64,000 nt of DNA from JBHJGM01 sp964405825 (GTDB taxonomy: Bacteria > Verrucomicrobiota > Verrucomicrobiia > Opitutales > JBHJGM01), in contig CAYOPI010000005.1 in NCBI GenBank assembly GCA_964405825.1, forward strand, positions 29,024 through 93,023. Reading direction: 5' to 3'. Position 1 is the first letter of the stretch; every line of letters starts with the position of its first letter. Of the stretch, positions 25,898 through 34,179 are shown piece by piece. The position numbers and the translations under genes were made by a program. Under the pieces are notes generated by a model. That model saw only the letters and a program-made list of their open reading frames with translations. It was not told the DNA's origin and did no database searches.

Positions 25898-26670
25898 GGA
25901 TGGCTCGATGCGGGGCGCGCCTCGATGATGCGACTGTCGGTCGTCTGGGCAACGGCTTGGCCGGGCTCGATGACGAGAAAGCGCTCGGCGTCCCAGCGGG
26001 CGGCGAGCAAGTCCTGAAGCAACTGCGGATCGCCTTTGAGGTGCATGAAGTCCCAGCCCAGGCCGGCGGCGCAACGCCGGGTGTAGTCCGGGCCCCAGCC
26101 CTCGCTCGAGGCGTCGTGCATTCCGGGGAACTCGACGTGGCAGGCCTTGTGCACGTGGGTGAGGCTGCTGCGCTCGGTCTCAACGAGAAAGTCGGCATCT
26201 TCCTCGTCAAACTTCTCGGCGTAGGCGAGGCGCAGGCGCTCGAACTTTTCGGCGCTGGGGACGCGTCCGCCACGGTTCCAGCCGGGCGAGTACCAGTAAA
26301 CGTCGGGGTGCTCGGCGGTGAACTTGTCGTAGCGCTGTCGGCTTCCCAACAGGACGGTGATGCAGTCGTGCGCGCGGGGCAGGACGAGGCGGCAATGTCT
26401 CGCGGTCACGCCGGTGAGTCCAGTGCCACAGAGGCCGTAGACCAGCGCAACGGCATCGGGGCAGGCGCGGTCCTCCACCTCGTGAACGGCTTGCTGCAAC
26501 TGAAGGCGCAACTGATCGGGGCGGTCGTGCAGGCCCATTTCAAGGAACTGCAGGTCGACGATTTCGGGAGTCTCCTGCGACTTGAGAAAGAAGCGCACTT
26601 CGGCCTCAAAGACATCACAGGCGAGGATGGCCAGACGCCGGCAGGCGTCCGCTGGGTTCGGTTGCGGCAT
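25894..26670 (-). CDS. DUF1638 domain protein
   Basis: The 258-residue protein matches the DUF1638 family, which I recall from gene neighbourhoods of corrinoid methyltransferases. Visible features are a LVYGLCGTGLTGVTA segment, the PRAHDCITVLLGSR motif with histidine, aspartate and cysteine that could bind metal, and conserved tryptophans and histidines in the second half. There is no signal peptide. Its biochemical role is not known. It starts five bases after the UroD-type methyltransferase and overlaps the RACo-like gene, so it belongs to the core of the operon. Confidence 0.8.
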   Translation of the reverse strand: MPQPNPADACRRLAILACDVFEAEVRFFLKSQETPEIVDLQFLEMGLHDRPDQLRLQLQQAVHEVEDRACPDAVALVYGLCGTGLTGVTARHCRLVLPRAHDCITVLLGSRQRYDKFTAEHPDVYWYSPGWNRGGRVPSAEKFERLRLAYAEKFDEEDADFLVETERSSLTHVHKACHVEFPGMHDASSEGWGPDYTRRCAAGLGWDFMHLKGDPQLLQDLLAARWDAERFLVIEPGQAVAQTTDSRIIEARPASSHP

Positions 26671-26675
26671 CGTCG

Positions 26676-27707
26676 CTACGCCTCCAGCGCGGCGCGCGTC
26701 ATGGCCCGGTAGTTCTGGATGGGCACGTAGTCGGGCACCGAGTTGCCCGTGCCCACGGCGTAGCCGCCGCGACCGGCCGAGCGCTCGACCATGCCGCGGG
26801 CGCGGCGGTACACCTCGTCGGGATCGCTGCGGCAGACGTAGTCCATGTCGAGCCCGCCGAGCACGGCGAGTCGCTCGTGCAGGAACTCGTAGGAATCCTC
26901 GACCGGGCGAATCGCGTCTTCGTAGGAGTGCTTCCCGTCGGCGTGGATGTCCTCGACGATATCGTCCCAGACTTCGTCGAGGTTGCCGCAGGAGTGCAGG
27001 ATGACGGGGCGCCCGTTTTCGTGGGCGAGGGCGGCCATGCGTTTGTGCCAGGGGAAGATGTAGCGGCGCAGGTCATCGGGCGAGAGCATGGTCTGCGTCT
27101 TGTAGCCCCAGTCGTCGTTGAGAATCACTGCGCCAACGGCATCGCACGACAGGGCCAGTTGGTAATGGCGATAGAGGCGCTCGCCCACGCCGTCCGCAAC
27201 GGCCTTCACCAGGTCGGGGTCCTCGAGGGTGAGCATGCAGAGGTCCTCGAAGCCGACAACCTTGATCAGGTTCTCGAGCACGCCGCAGTTGGAAGGCACG
27301 ACCAGCTTCATCCCCGCGGGCAGTTCGCGCGCAACCTCCTCGATGATCTCGTAGGCGCTTGGGTCCACCTCGGGCCAGGTCAGCTGCTCGAGTTCATCCC
27401 AGTCACGAACCACGCCGCCTTCGTTGGCCGAGTAGCTCTCCATCTCCGCGTGTTCGCCGAGGTTGAAGTGAATCAGCGGCGGCCAGGCCGGAGGCACCAC
27501 GGCGAAGTCGTAGCCGCAGGCGGCAAAAAGCTGCACCCAGGCGCGCAACTGAGCCTTGGGGTCGTCCGGGGGCGGCGCGTCGATGTCGTAGTGCGCAAAG
27601 AGCGCTTCGCAGAGAATGAACTCAAAGAGGGTCGCTCGGCTGGGCACCTTGCGTTCAAGAACGGCCAGGAGGTTGCCGAAGTCGGGTTCACGGGGTGAGG
27701 CGATCAT
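26676..27707 (-). CDS. UroD-family corrinoid methyltransferase (HxCG zinc motif)
   Basis: The 343-residue UroD-superfamily protein carries LHSCGN (H238, C240), the zinc-binding HxC of MtaA/MtbA-like methyltransferases that activate a thiol or other nucleophile. It also has NDDWGYKTQTMLSP and a C-terminal GTGNSVPDYVP segment seen in methyltransferase-like members. The usual third cysteine near the C-terminus is not in its standard place; C295-region VCRSDP may substitute. Its ATG overlaps the stop of the CobW-like gene. It probably moves methyl between a substrate and the corrinoid protein at 30270. Which direction is not decidable from sequence. Confidence 0.85.
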   Translation of the reverse strand: MIASPREPDFGNLLAVLERKVPSRATLFEFILCEALFAHYDIDAPPPDDPKAQLRAWVQLFAACGYDFAVVPPAWPPLIHFNLGEHAEMESYSANEGGVVRDWDELEQLTWPEVDPSAYEIIEEVARELPAGMKLVVPSNCGVLENLIKVVGFEDLCMLTLEDPDLVKAVADGVGERLYRHYQLALSCDAVGAVILNDDWGYKTQTMLSPDDLRRYIFPWHKRMAALAHENGRPVILHSCGNLDEVWDDIVEDIHADGKHSYEDAIRPVEDSYEFLHERLAVLGGLDMDYVCRSDPDEVYRRARGMVERSAGRGGYAVGTGNSVPDYVPIQNYRAMTRAALEA

Positions 27708-28849
27708 GACGAGGCAACCGCGGTGTCGGTGAAATCCGAGGTGGTGTCGAGACGGTGCACGGGCTCGGGGGCAGCCGGGCGGAAAGCGTCCAGGCTCTGG
27801 ACGGTCACTCTGAGTCCTTCCTGGCCGCCGCGTTGACTGAACTCCGCCTCGACGAGCGCCCGCAGGATCTCAGGCGAGGTCAGCGCGCGCACGTTGACGT
27901 CGAGTTGGGCGGTACGCGGTGGCAGGTTGGGGTTGCCGGAGGCTTCGTGGCGATCGAGCCGGGCGTGGCGGTCGGTGAGGTTCAGACGCAGTCCGCGCGA
28001 AGGAGTGGCCACATGGGCCTTGGCGTGGGCGATTTCCGCTTTAGCTGCCACCAGCGCAGCCATCAGCCACTCGAAGCTGGCGCTCGCCTGCTGGAGGCAG
28101 ACTTCCTGGCTGACACTCTCGAAGCGAATCCGCGCGTTGAGCCAGCCGAGTAGCGCTTCGCCTTCGGCGTAACGTTCGTAGTCGACCTGGAGCGGACGCA
28201 GGGTGGCGGTGGCCGTTTCGCCGGTGACGCGGTCCAGCCAGCGTTCGAGGCCTTCGCCGGTGACGGTGGAGAGCGGCTGCACGTTACGCCCGGGAAACTC
28301 GGCCCTGAGCTTTTCGGCGAGGATGTCCACCAGGGCGCGCGGGTGTCGGTCGGCCTGGCTGAGGAGCAGGCAGTCGGCGTCCTCGAGCTGCTTGCGGAAG
28401 ATGTAGAAGACCGACTCGGGGAACGGGCGCTCGCCCCGGGGGCCGGTCAGGCGCGAGAGGCGGGCGGGATCCACCAGAGCGGTGGTCGGCGCGATGGCAT
28501 AGCGGTCGGCGAAGTACCTGCGTAGCGGCGCGACGACGGTGGCAATCAGATCGGTGCAACTGCCCACGGGCTCACACAGAAAGTAGTCGGGCGCGACCGA
28601 GTCGCCCAGTTGATCGAGGGCCTGCAGGAGGGTGTCGAACTTGCAGCAGAAGCAGCCGCCGCTGACCTCGCCCACGCTGAAGCCGGCGTCACGCAGGGTG
28701 GAGGTGTCGACGAGGTTGACGGCCTGGTCGTTGGTGATGAGGCCCACGCGCTTGCCCCGGTCAGCCAGGCGGGTGGCCGCGGCGGCCAGGAGGCTGGTCT
28801 TTCCCGCGCCGAGAAAGCCGCTGACCAGAATGAAGCGTGGGAGGGCCAT
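27704..28849 (-). CDS. CobW/COG0523-type GTP-binding metallochaperone-like protein
   Basis: The 381-residue protein is a SIMIBI-class GTPase. Walker A is GFLGAGKTS near the N-terminus, and the metal-binding CxCC signature appears as GGCFCCKF. The C-terminal half is longer and unlike the short CobW_C domain. COG0523 proteins deliver zinc, cobalt or iron to client enzymes. Within an operon of zinc-dependent methyltransferases and a corrinoid protein, the likely client is one of these. It begins eight bases after the UroD-thioredoxin fusion gene and overlaps the next gene by four bases. Confidence 0.85.
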   Translation of the reverse strand: MALPRFILVSGFLGAGKTSLLAAAATRLADRGKRVGLITNDQAVNLVDTSTLRDAGFSVGEVSGGCFCCKFDTLLQALDQLGDSVAPDYFLCEPVGSCTDLIATVVAPLRRYFADRYAIAPTTALVDPARLSRLTGPRGERPFPESVFYIFRKQLEDADCLLLSQADRHPRALVDILAEKLRAEFPGRNVQPLSTVTGEGLERWLDRVTGETATATLRPLQVDYERYAEGEALLGWLNARIRFESVSQEVCLQQASASFEWLMAALVAAKAEIAHAKAHVATPSRGLRLNLTDRHARLDRHEASGNPNLPPRTAQLDVNVRALTSPEILRALVEAEFSQRGGQEGLRVTVQSLDAFRPAAPEPVHRLDTTSDFTDTAVASS

Positions 28850-28857
28850 CGGAACGT

Positions 28858-30228
28858 TTACACATGCGAGGGATCGGAGACCGCGCGGATGGCTGCGACG
28901 AGCCGGGGCCGGTCCGGAATGATGGAAGCAAAGTGCTCCTGGCCCTGGATGCAGATGCTCGGGATGGCCGAGACGTTGAGCTTCTTCATGTAGCCCAGCC
29001 CGGCGCGCTCCTTGATTTTGTGCTCGCGCACTTCGACGTCGATGCCGGCCTCGGAGGCGGCCTGTTGAGCGGCCTGCACCATGTACTGGCAGGGCGCGCA
29101 GGAACCGGAGTCCAGTGTGACGACGTCGACGATGACGTTGGCGCTCGAAGCGTAGTCGGGCAGGGTGATTTCGGCGAAGGTGTCCTCGGTGGTGGCGGCG
29201 ACGGCGGATCGGGCCACGTCGCGCTGGTATGGGTCGTGGACCAGTTCGGTGACGGCGCGGAGATTGGCCTCGGGCGTGGCGTAGGGAAGGTCGCAACCCG
29301 GTGCGAGAATGAAGCCGGTCTCGCCACCCTCATCGAAACACCGCAGCGCGTCCTTCTGGGACTCCAGCTCATCGCCCAGGAGGAGCGCGGTGGTCAGGCG
29401 GAGGTTTCCGCCAAAGGACTTTCCGGCAGCGGTGGCGACCTCGCGCAGGGCGGGCAGGCTGACGTTTTCGTCGACGCAGAGGTTGTCGCAGGTGGTCTTG
29501 CACATGGCCGGCAGGTTGCGCGTGGCATCGCCGCAGACAAAGAGCGAGGCCAGGCCGCCGCCTTCGTGAATCGCCTTGAAGACCGAATCGAGCGGGCCGC
29601 TGACAAAGCGCTCGAAGTGCTCCGGGGAAATCTGGCTGACCATCGGATCGACCACGGCCACGACGTCGGCACCGGCTTCCAAGTAGGCGCGCGCGGTGGC
29701 CTGACCGACTTCGGCGCAATAGGCCAGCAGGGCGTCGACCTCGTCCTCCTCATCGTACATGTCCAGGAAGATGTCGTCGCCGCGCAGGTGCAGCCCGAGG
29801 GTGAAGGGGCCGGTGATGAGACCGTACAGCGCGACAGTGTCGCCGATCTTTGCCTTTACCTGACGCAGGGCGTCGAGCACCACGGGCATGCGCCCGGAGC
29901 CGACGTCGAAGACCGGGAGTGCATTGAGGTCAACGGCGTCAAGCAGCGGATGGCTGCAGACGGCCGGGGGCGAGTCTTCGGCCCAGCGAAGTTCGCAGCC
30001 AAGGATTTCGGCTTCGATCTGCAGGTCAAAGGCGATGGGCAGACCGTCGGGGCGGTAGGCTTGGTGGGCACGCAGGAGGCCGGCGCAGAGTTTGTCGGGG
30101 TCGCGCAGGTAATCGCTGGCAGAGGTGCCGGTGAGGCTGCCGCCGTGCACGCCGACAAAGGGCAGCCAGGGCAGGCGCGGGACGGGTTGGCCTTGCAGGG
30201 CCGAGAGAAGGAGTTCCTTGCCGTTCAT
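28858..30228 (-). CDS. UroD/MtaA-like methyltransferase fused to a C-terminal thioredoxin-like domain
   Basis: The 456-residue protein has an MtaA/MtbA-like UroD domain (about 1-345) and a thioredoxin-like domain (about 363-450) with CAPC (C377, C380) and a cis-proline-like AIPSI (P423). In the methyltransferase domain the C-terminal zinc cysteine C312 (APGCDLP) and C232 (VCGD) are present, but the histidine of HxCG is phenylalanine (F230). A redox-active domain tied to a methyl-transfer barrel suggests a thiol acceptor or redox control of the zinc site. It follows the corrinoid protein gene by 41 bases in the same operon. Confidence 0.87.
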   Translation of the reverse strand: MNGKELLLSALQGQPVPRLPWLPFVGVHGGSLTGTSASDYLRDPDKLCAGLLRAHQAYRPDGLPIAFDLQIEAEILGCELRWAEDSPPAVCSHPLLDAVDLNALPVFDVGSGRMPVVLDALRQVKAKIGDTVALYGLITGPFTLGLHLRGDDIFLDMYDEEDEVDALLAYCAEVGQATARAYLEAGADVVAVVDPMVSQISPEHFERFVSGPLDSVFKAIHEGGGLASLFVCGDATRNLPAMCKTTCDNLCVDENVSLPALREVATAAGKSFGGNLRLTTALLLGDELESQKDALRCFDEGGETGFILAPGCDLPYATPEANLRAVTELVHDPYQRDVARSAVAATTEDTFAEITLPDYASSANVIVDVVTLDSGSCAPCQYMVQAAQQAASEAGIDVEVREHKIKERAGLGYMKKLNVSAIPSICIQGQEHFASIIPDRPRLVAAIRAVSDPSHV

Positions 30229-30269
30229 GGATTCAGTGAGCTGTGGGGATGGGAATGGGTTGAGTGCGT

Positions 30270-30899
30270 TCAGGCATCTCCGACCAGTTCACGAACAAGG
30301 TCCACGGCGCTGGCGGCATCGGCGGAGAAGCCGTCGGCCTGAATCTCGTTGGCGAATTCCTGGGTGACCGGAGCGCCGCCGACGACAATACGCGTTTGGG
30401 GGAGATCCGCCTCCCGGATTCGGGCGACAGTGTCCTTCATCTTCGGCATCGTGGTGGTGAGCAGCGAGGACAGGCCGATGATCTGGGCGTCGTTTTCGCG
30501 GGCGGCCTCGACGAATTGCTCGGCGGTAACATTTGTGCCCAGGTCGATGACGTTGAAGTTGGCGCCCTTCCACATCATCGCGACGAGGTTCTTGCCGATG
30601 TCGTGGAGGTCGCCCTCGACCGTGCCGATGACCGCGGTGTACTTCGGGGCAAGTCCGGCGCCGACCAAGGCCGGCTCCAGCAGTTCCATCGCCTGCTTCA
30701 TGGCGCGGGCGGCGACGAGGACCTCGGGGATGTAGATTTCGTTGGCCTTGAAGCGGCGCCCGACGTCGTCCATGCCGCGGACCATCGCCTCGAGGATCTG
30801 GCCCGGTTCGGTTTCGCCCTCGAGGGCTTCACGGGTGTTGGCGACGGCGTCCTTGCGTTTACCGGCCTTGATGGCCTCCTCCAGTGCTTCGAGATTCAT
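30270..30899 (-). CDS. corrinoid-binding methyltransferase protein (MtaC/MtbC type)
   Basis: The 209-residue protein is the cobamide shuttle of the operon. An N-terminal helical B12-binding-2 domain (about 1-85) is followed by a Rossmann-like B12 domain with the cobalt-ligating DxHxxG motif (D97, H99, G102 in EGDLHDIGKN), the GLSSLLTTT segment and VVGGAPV. This is the arrangement of MtaC, MtbC, MttC and related proteins, which carry a methyl group between two methyltransferases. It is the first intact gene of the minus-strand operon. The 5' region is AT-rich, with no clear ribosome binding site. Confidence 0.93.
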   Translation of the reverse strand: MNLEALEEAIKAGKRKDAVANTREALEGETEPGQILEAMVRGMDDVGRRFKANEIYIPEVLVAARAMKQAMELLEPALVGAGLAPKYTAVIGTVEGDLHDIGKNLVAMMWKGANFNVIDLGTNVTAEQFVEAARENDAQIIGLSSLLTTTMPKMKDTVARIREADLPQTRIVVGGAPVTQEFANEIQADGFSADAASAVDLVRELVGDA

Positions 30900-30943
30900 T
30901 TTGATAAGTATTTTTTATGACAAAGGAAAAAATCAGAGCATTA

Positions 30944-31198
30944 CTAATGCGCTGAACACCAGACTTCACGCGACCTGGCAATGTAAAAGCGGTGGTTCTT
31001 CAAGCTGACATCGGGGGGGCCGGGGGTCGCATCCATGCCGAAGTAGCGCGCCCTGGCTGCATGGCTGTCGATGTCAGCGGGCAGGCCCTGCTTTTTCCAG
31101 ATGACCAGTGTTTCCGACCAGAAGCCGAAATTCAGCAGGCTGGGCCGATCGCGAGGCTCATATCGCATGGTCGCCAGGAAGCGTTCGCGGTCGCTCAT
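30944..31198 (-). pseudogene. truncated UroD-family gene (N-terminus only)
   Basis: From the ATG at 31198 the minus strand encodes about 55 residues with the N-terminal hallmark of UroD-like methyltransferases (MSDRERFLATMRYEPRDRP, then FGFWSETLVIW and a YFGMD motif). The frame then runs into unrelated sequence and stops at 30944, against a usual length near 340 residues. It looks like the start of a fifth UroD-family gene deleted when the corrinoid operon reached this position. The interval 30900-31305 otherwise holds an AT-rich regulatory region. Confidence 0.65.
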
Positions 31199-31228
31199 TA
31201 TGACTGAATTCTGGCTGCTCACTTAGGT

Positions 31229-31258
31229 ACTATAACATAATGAAGGCTTATGAGTGAA
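31229..31258 (-). promoter_or_regulatory. candidate promoter of the corrinoid operon
   Basis: On the minus strand TTCACT (31258-31253) and TATAGT (31234-31229) are separated by 18 bases within an AT-rich stretch. Initiation at about 31222 would transcribe the truncated UroD fragment and then the corrinoid operon. Confidence 0.4.
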
Positions 31259-31305
31259 TAGCCTATTGCGCTGAAAACTTGTACTATCGTGCTGTCCCGG
31301 CGGTT

Positions 31306-32406
31306 CTAATAGTCCCCGTACCGGTAGACCAGTTCGATGATGGCCTGGTAGGTTTGCCAGCTGACCTGTGGAGGTACCGAGTGGTCGGAGTGGTAGAGGT
31401 AGCCGTTGTAGGCCTTGGCGGCGGCGAACTTCTCGCGAATTTCCGCTTCGAGGCGTTCGCGGTCGTTGGAGATCATCGTCATCACGTCGATGTTGCCGAA
31501 GAAGGAGAGGCGGTCGCCGTAGGTGGGCGCGAGGCTGCGCACGTCCATGTTAGCCTTGGCCTCCAGCGGCTGCAGGCAGTCGAAGCCGGCCTCGATGTAG
31601 AGGTCGAGCATGCGGTTCACGTCGCCGTCGGTGTGGTAGATGACCTTGAGGCCGTTGCGGTGGGCCCACTCGACCATGCGCCGGTGGTCGGGCCAGATGA
31701 GTTCGCGGTAGAGTTCGGGCGAGCAGACCGGGGCGTGGTTGTAGGCCATGTCGCCGTAGACCCAGAGGCCGTCGAGCTCAATGCCGGCATCGATGACGGC
31801 CTGCCAGTTGCGCAGCGAGTTGTCGGTGGTGACGCGGGAGACGTCGGCGATCCACTCGGGCGCGTCGATCATGCCGGCAAGGGCCTCGACGTCGCCCATG
31901 ATCTTGCGGGTCAGCTCAAAGGGTTCGATGCCGTCGAGGTGGACCCATTTGCCCTGCCGGCGGGCTTCGGCCACGCGTCGGGCGATTTCGTCGACGGGAA
32001 TGCGGATGGGCTGGGACTCGATGCGGGGGCGCAGCTGGGCCGCCCAGGCCTCGGGCGAGTCGCAGAGCCAGCCCAGGTGTTCGGGCGTGCCGGGGCGGTT
32101 CTTGAATTCGCGCAGGGTGGCGCCCCACTGGTCCTTGAAGGTGACGGTCTCGGCGTCCTCGGAAAGGATCTGACGCCGCCCCGGAAAAGGGTAGGGCCAG
32201 TAGATGCCCCGGGCGTTGGCCATGTAGAAGTCCGAGCCCAGGCGTTCGAGCACTTCGGTGCGTCCGCCTTCGAGGCCTTCGCTGGCCCAGCGCTGGAGGG
32301 TCTCGGGCCAGACGTTTTCGTGGCGGGGTACGCGGTCGTGGTCGCGGCGCTCGAGGGCACGGTGGACGCGTTCGCGGCTGTCGAGGAGGGGTGCGGTTCG
32401 GGCCAT
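31306..32406 (-). CDS. uroporphyrinogen decarboxylase-family protein (HxDG variant)
   Basis: The 366-residue UroD-superfamily barrel starts with a typical SRERVHRALERRDHDRVP segment and carries YHTDGD (H258, D260) in place of the zinc HxCG motif. It therefore resembles the protein at 23240 more than the HxCG methyltransferase at 26676. It has no signal peptide. It lies upstream of the corrinoid operon on the same strand, with a promoter-like gap between. A true heme UroD is unlikely given the low resemblance and the context. It may be a second substrate-specific methyltransferase or a decarboxylase-like lyase. Confidence 0.82.
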   Translation of the reverse strand: MARTAPLLDSRERVHRALERRDHDRVPRHENVWPETLQRWASEGLEGGRTEVLERLGSDFYMANARGIYWPYPFPGRRQILSEDAETVTFKDQWGATLREFKNRPGTPEHLGWLCDSPEAWAAQLRPRIESQPIRIPVDEIARRVAEARRQGKWVHLDGIEPFELTRKIMGDVEALAGMIDAPEWIADVSRVTTDNSLRNWQAVIDAGIELDGLWVYGDMAYNHAPVCSPELYRELIWPDHRRMVEWAHRNGLKVIYHTDGDVNRMLDLYIEAGFDCLQPLEAKANMDVRSLAPTYGDRLSFFGNIDVMTMISNDRERLEAEIREKFAAAKAYNGYLYHSDHSVPPQVSWQTYQAIIELVYRYGDY

Positions 32407-32508
32407 GTGCTTACCAGGGGTTGCTCGCCGCTGAGTCTAGCAAGCCCCCGCGAGCCGAACAATGCCTGCGGTGCGCAAAGTTGTGTCCGGCGGAACCAAC
32501 CGCGCCGA

Positions 32509-34092
32509 TCAGTCCGGGTAATAGTCCGCGCGCAGAGCCCAGTGGCAGTCCACGCCGTGGAAGTGCAGGCCGGGCACCCAGGCCTGGTGCACCGAGGGCG
32601 TGCCGTTTTGATAATTGCCGTCGCACTCGGCCAGCAGGGTCGTGCTCAGTTGGCCAACGACGTCGCGCTCGTCGTCGGCGCGGTCGTTGGTCTCGGCGTA
32701 ATCGTCGGGCAGGTAGTAGAGCTGGTAACGGTTGGAGCCGGGCAGGGCGAGGAAGCGGAGCTTCCAGCCTTCGCGGGTGGTGAGGGCGGGACCCAGGCCG
32801 GAGGCGTATACGACGTGATCGTGCTCGCGTTGGGCCTCATGCCGCCCGACCAGCTCGGGCAGGAAGCTGATGCCGTCGGCGGTGGCGCAGTTGACTTCGA
32901 GCAGCTCGGCCACGGTGGCCAGAAAGTCGTAGTTGGCCATGAGCAGCTCCGACTGCCGCCCGGCGGTGACCGAAGCCGGCCAGCGCACGAGAAAAGGCAA
33001 GCGCACCCCGCCTTCCCAGCTGTCGCGCTTGCGTCCGGCCATGCCGTCGTTGCCGTTGAAGACGTCGCCGCTGGTCTCGGTGGTGAAGCGGGTGACGACG
33101 TTGTCGTAGCGTTCGCCGGTATGGACGTTGGCGCCGCCGCTGGTGCGGCCTTCGCAGGTGTAGTAGACCTCGTGGCCGTTGTCGGCGCAGAAGATGACCA
33201 TGGTGTTCTCGGCCAGTCCGAGGCGGTCGAGTTCGTCGAGGATGAGCCCGACGGTGTGGTCCAGGCGCAGGACCATCGAGGCGTACTCTTTTTCGTATTC
33301 GGTCAGGCCTTCGACGTTGCGCACGGCGGGGTCGATCTCGGGAACGGCGATCGGCCCGTGGGGCAACTGGCTGGGGTGGAAGAGGAAGAACGGCCGGTTT
33401 TGATGCTTGCGCAGGAACTCGAGGATCTTCGCGTCGAAGAGGTCCTGCGAGTAGACCGCGCAGCCGTTGCGGTCCCAGCGCTTCTCGCGGTTCTCGGGAG
33501 TGTCGCCGTCGGGGGCCTTGCCGAAGTCCCAGCGGGTGTTGCCGGCAATGTCCAGGCGCTGGCCGTTCTCAAAGACATAGGGCGGGTAGAAACCGTGGCA
33601 CTGCTCATGGTCGTAGTAGCCGTAGTGGTAGTCCCAGCCGTGGCTGCGGATATCGGCGTCGGAGGTGGCGAAGCCCCACTCGAGCTTGCCGATCTGGCCG
33701 GTCACGTACCCGGCGGTGCGGGCGACGTCGGCAAGATAGACGGTGCCCGGACCCGGCTGGAGGCTGACGGTGTAGAGGCGTTCCTCCAGCTCGCGCTGGC
33801 TGACCTGGCCGCTGGTGTAGGCGTGGTAGCTGCCGCCCGGGGTAAAGCTCCAGCCGCCGCGGTGACAGTCGTGCGCACCGGTCAGGAGGCTGGCTCGCGA
33901 GGGTGCGCAGAAGGCGCAACCGTAGGCGCGTTCAAAGCGCAGGCCCTCCCCGGCAAGGCGGTCGATGTGGGGTGTCTGGAACCACTTCTGCCCGTAGCAA
34001 CTGAGCATGCCGCGCCCAAGGTCGTCGGCGTAGATGTAAACGATGTTGGGCGGTTTTCCTTCGAAGACGGGTGGGGCAGGCGAGGCAGGCAT
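32509..34092 (-). CDS. sulfatase (formylglycine type)
   Basis: The 527-residue S1-family sulfatase has the standard CAPSR motif (C62) and the metal-binding IVYIYADDLG start (D23, D24). Other segments are CADNGHEVYYTCEG and RDSWEGGVRLPFLVRWPA. No signal peptide is visible, so it is probably cytoplasmic. It lies 102 bases upstream of the UroD-family gene at 31306 on the same strand and is divergent from the sulfatase at 34180. Target sugars cannot be read from the sequence. Confidence 0.92.
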   Translation of the reverse strand: MPASPAPPVFEGKPPNIVYIYADDLGRGMLSCYGQKWFQTPHIDRLAGEGLRFERAYGCAFCAPSRASLLTGAHDCHRGGWSFTPGGSYHAYTSGQVSQRELEERLYTVSLQPGPGTVYLADVARTAGYVTGQIGKLEWGFATSDADIRSHGWDYHYGYYDHEQCHGFYPPYVFENGQRLDIAGNTRWDFGKAPDGDTPENREKRWDRNGCAVYSQDLFDAKILEFLRKHQNRPFFLFHPSQLPHGPIAVPEIDPAVRNVEGLTEYEKEYASMVLRLDHTVGLILDELDRLGLAENTMVIFCADNGHEVYYTCEGRTSGGANVHTGERYDNVVTRFTTETSGDVFNGNDGMAGRKRDSWEGGVRLPFLVRWPASVTAGRQSELLMANYDFLATVAELLEVNCATADGISFLPELVGRHEAQREHDHVVYASGLGPALTTREGWKLRFLALPGSNRYQLYYLPDDYAETNDRADDERDVVGQLSTTLLAECDGNYQNGTPSVHQAWVPGLHFHGVDCHWALRADYYPD

Positions 34093-34179
34093 GAGGTCGG
34101 GTTACCTTTGGCTCAGGTGCACGGGCAAGGAAAATCCTTGTTCTGGACAGGGCTTCTGCGACTGACTGGAGGGGCGCCT

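Noticed and set aside
28858..29010. Possible selenocysteine at the thioredoxin CxxC, as in some methyl-transfer-linked redox proteins
   Set aside because: Both positions are ordinary cysteine codons and no in-frame TGA interrupts the domain.
30900..31305. Cobalamin riboswitch upstream of the corrinoid operon
   Set aside because: I looked for a B12-box-like conserved segment and found none; the region is AT-rich and contains the truncated UroD fragment.
31279..34179. Very long plus-strand open frame continuous with the sulfatase at 34180 (about 1450 codons in total)
   Set aside because: This part is exactly antisense to the UroD-family gene at 31306-32406 and the sulfatase at 32509-34092, both with clear catalytic motifs. 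The frame stays open because of high GC codon usage.
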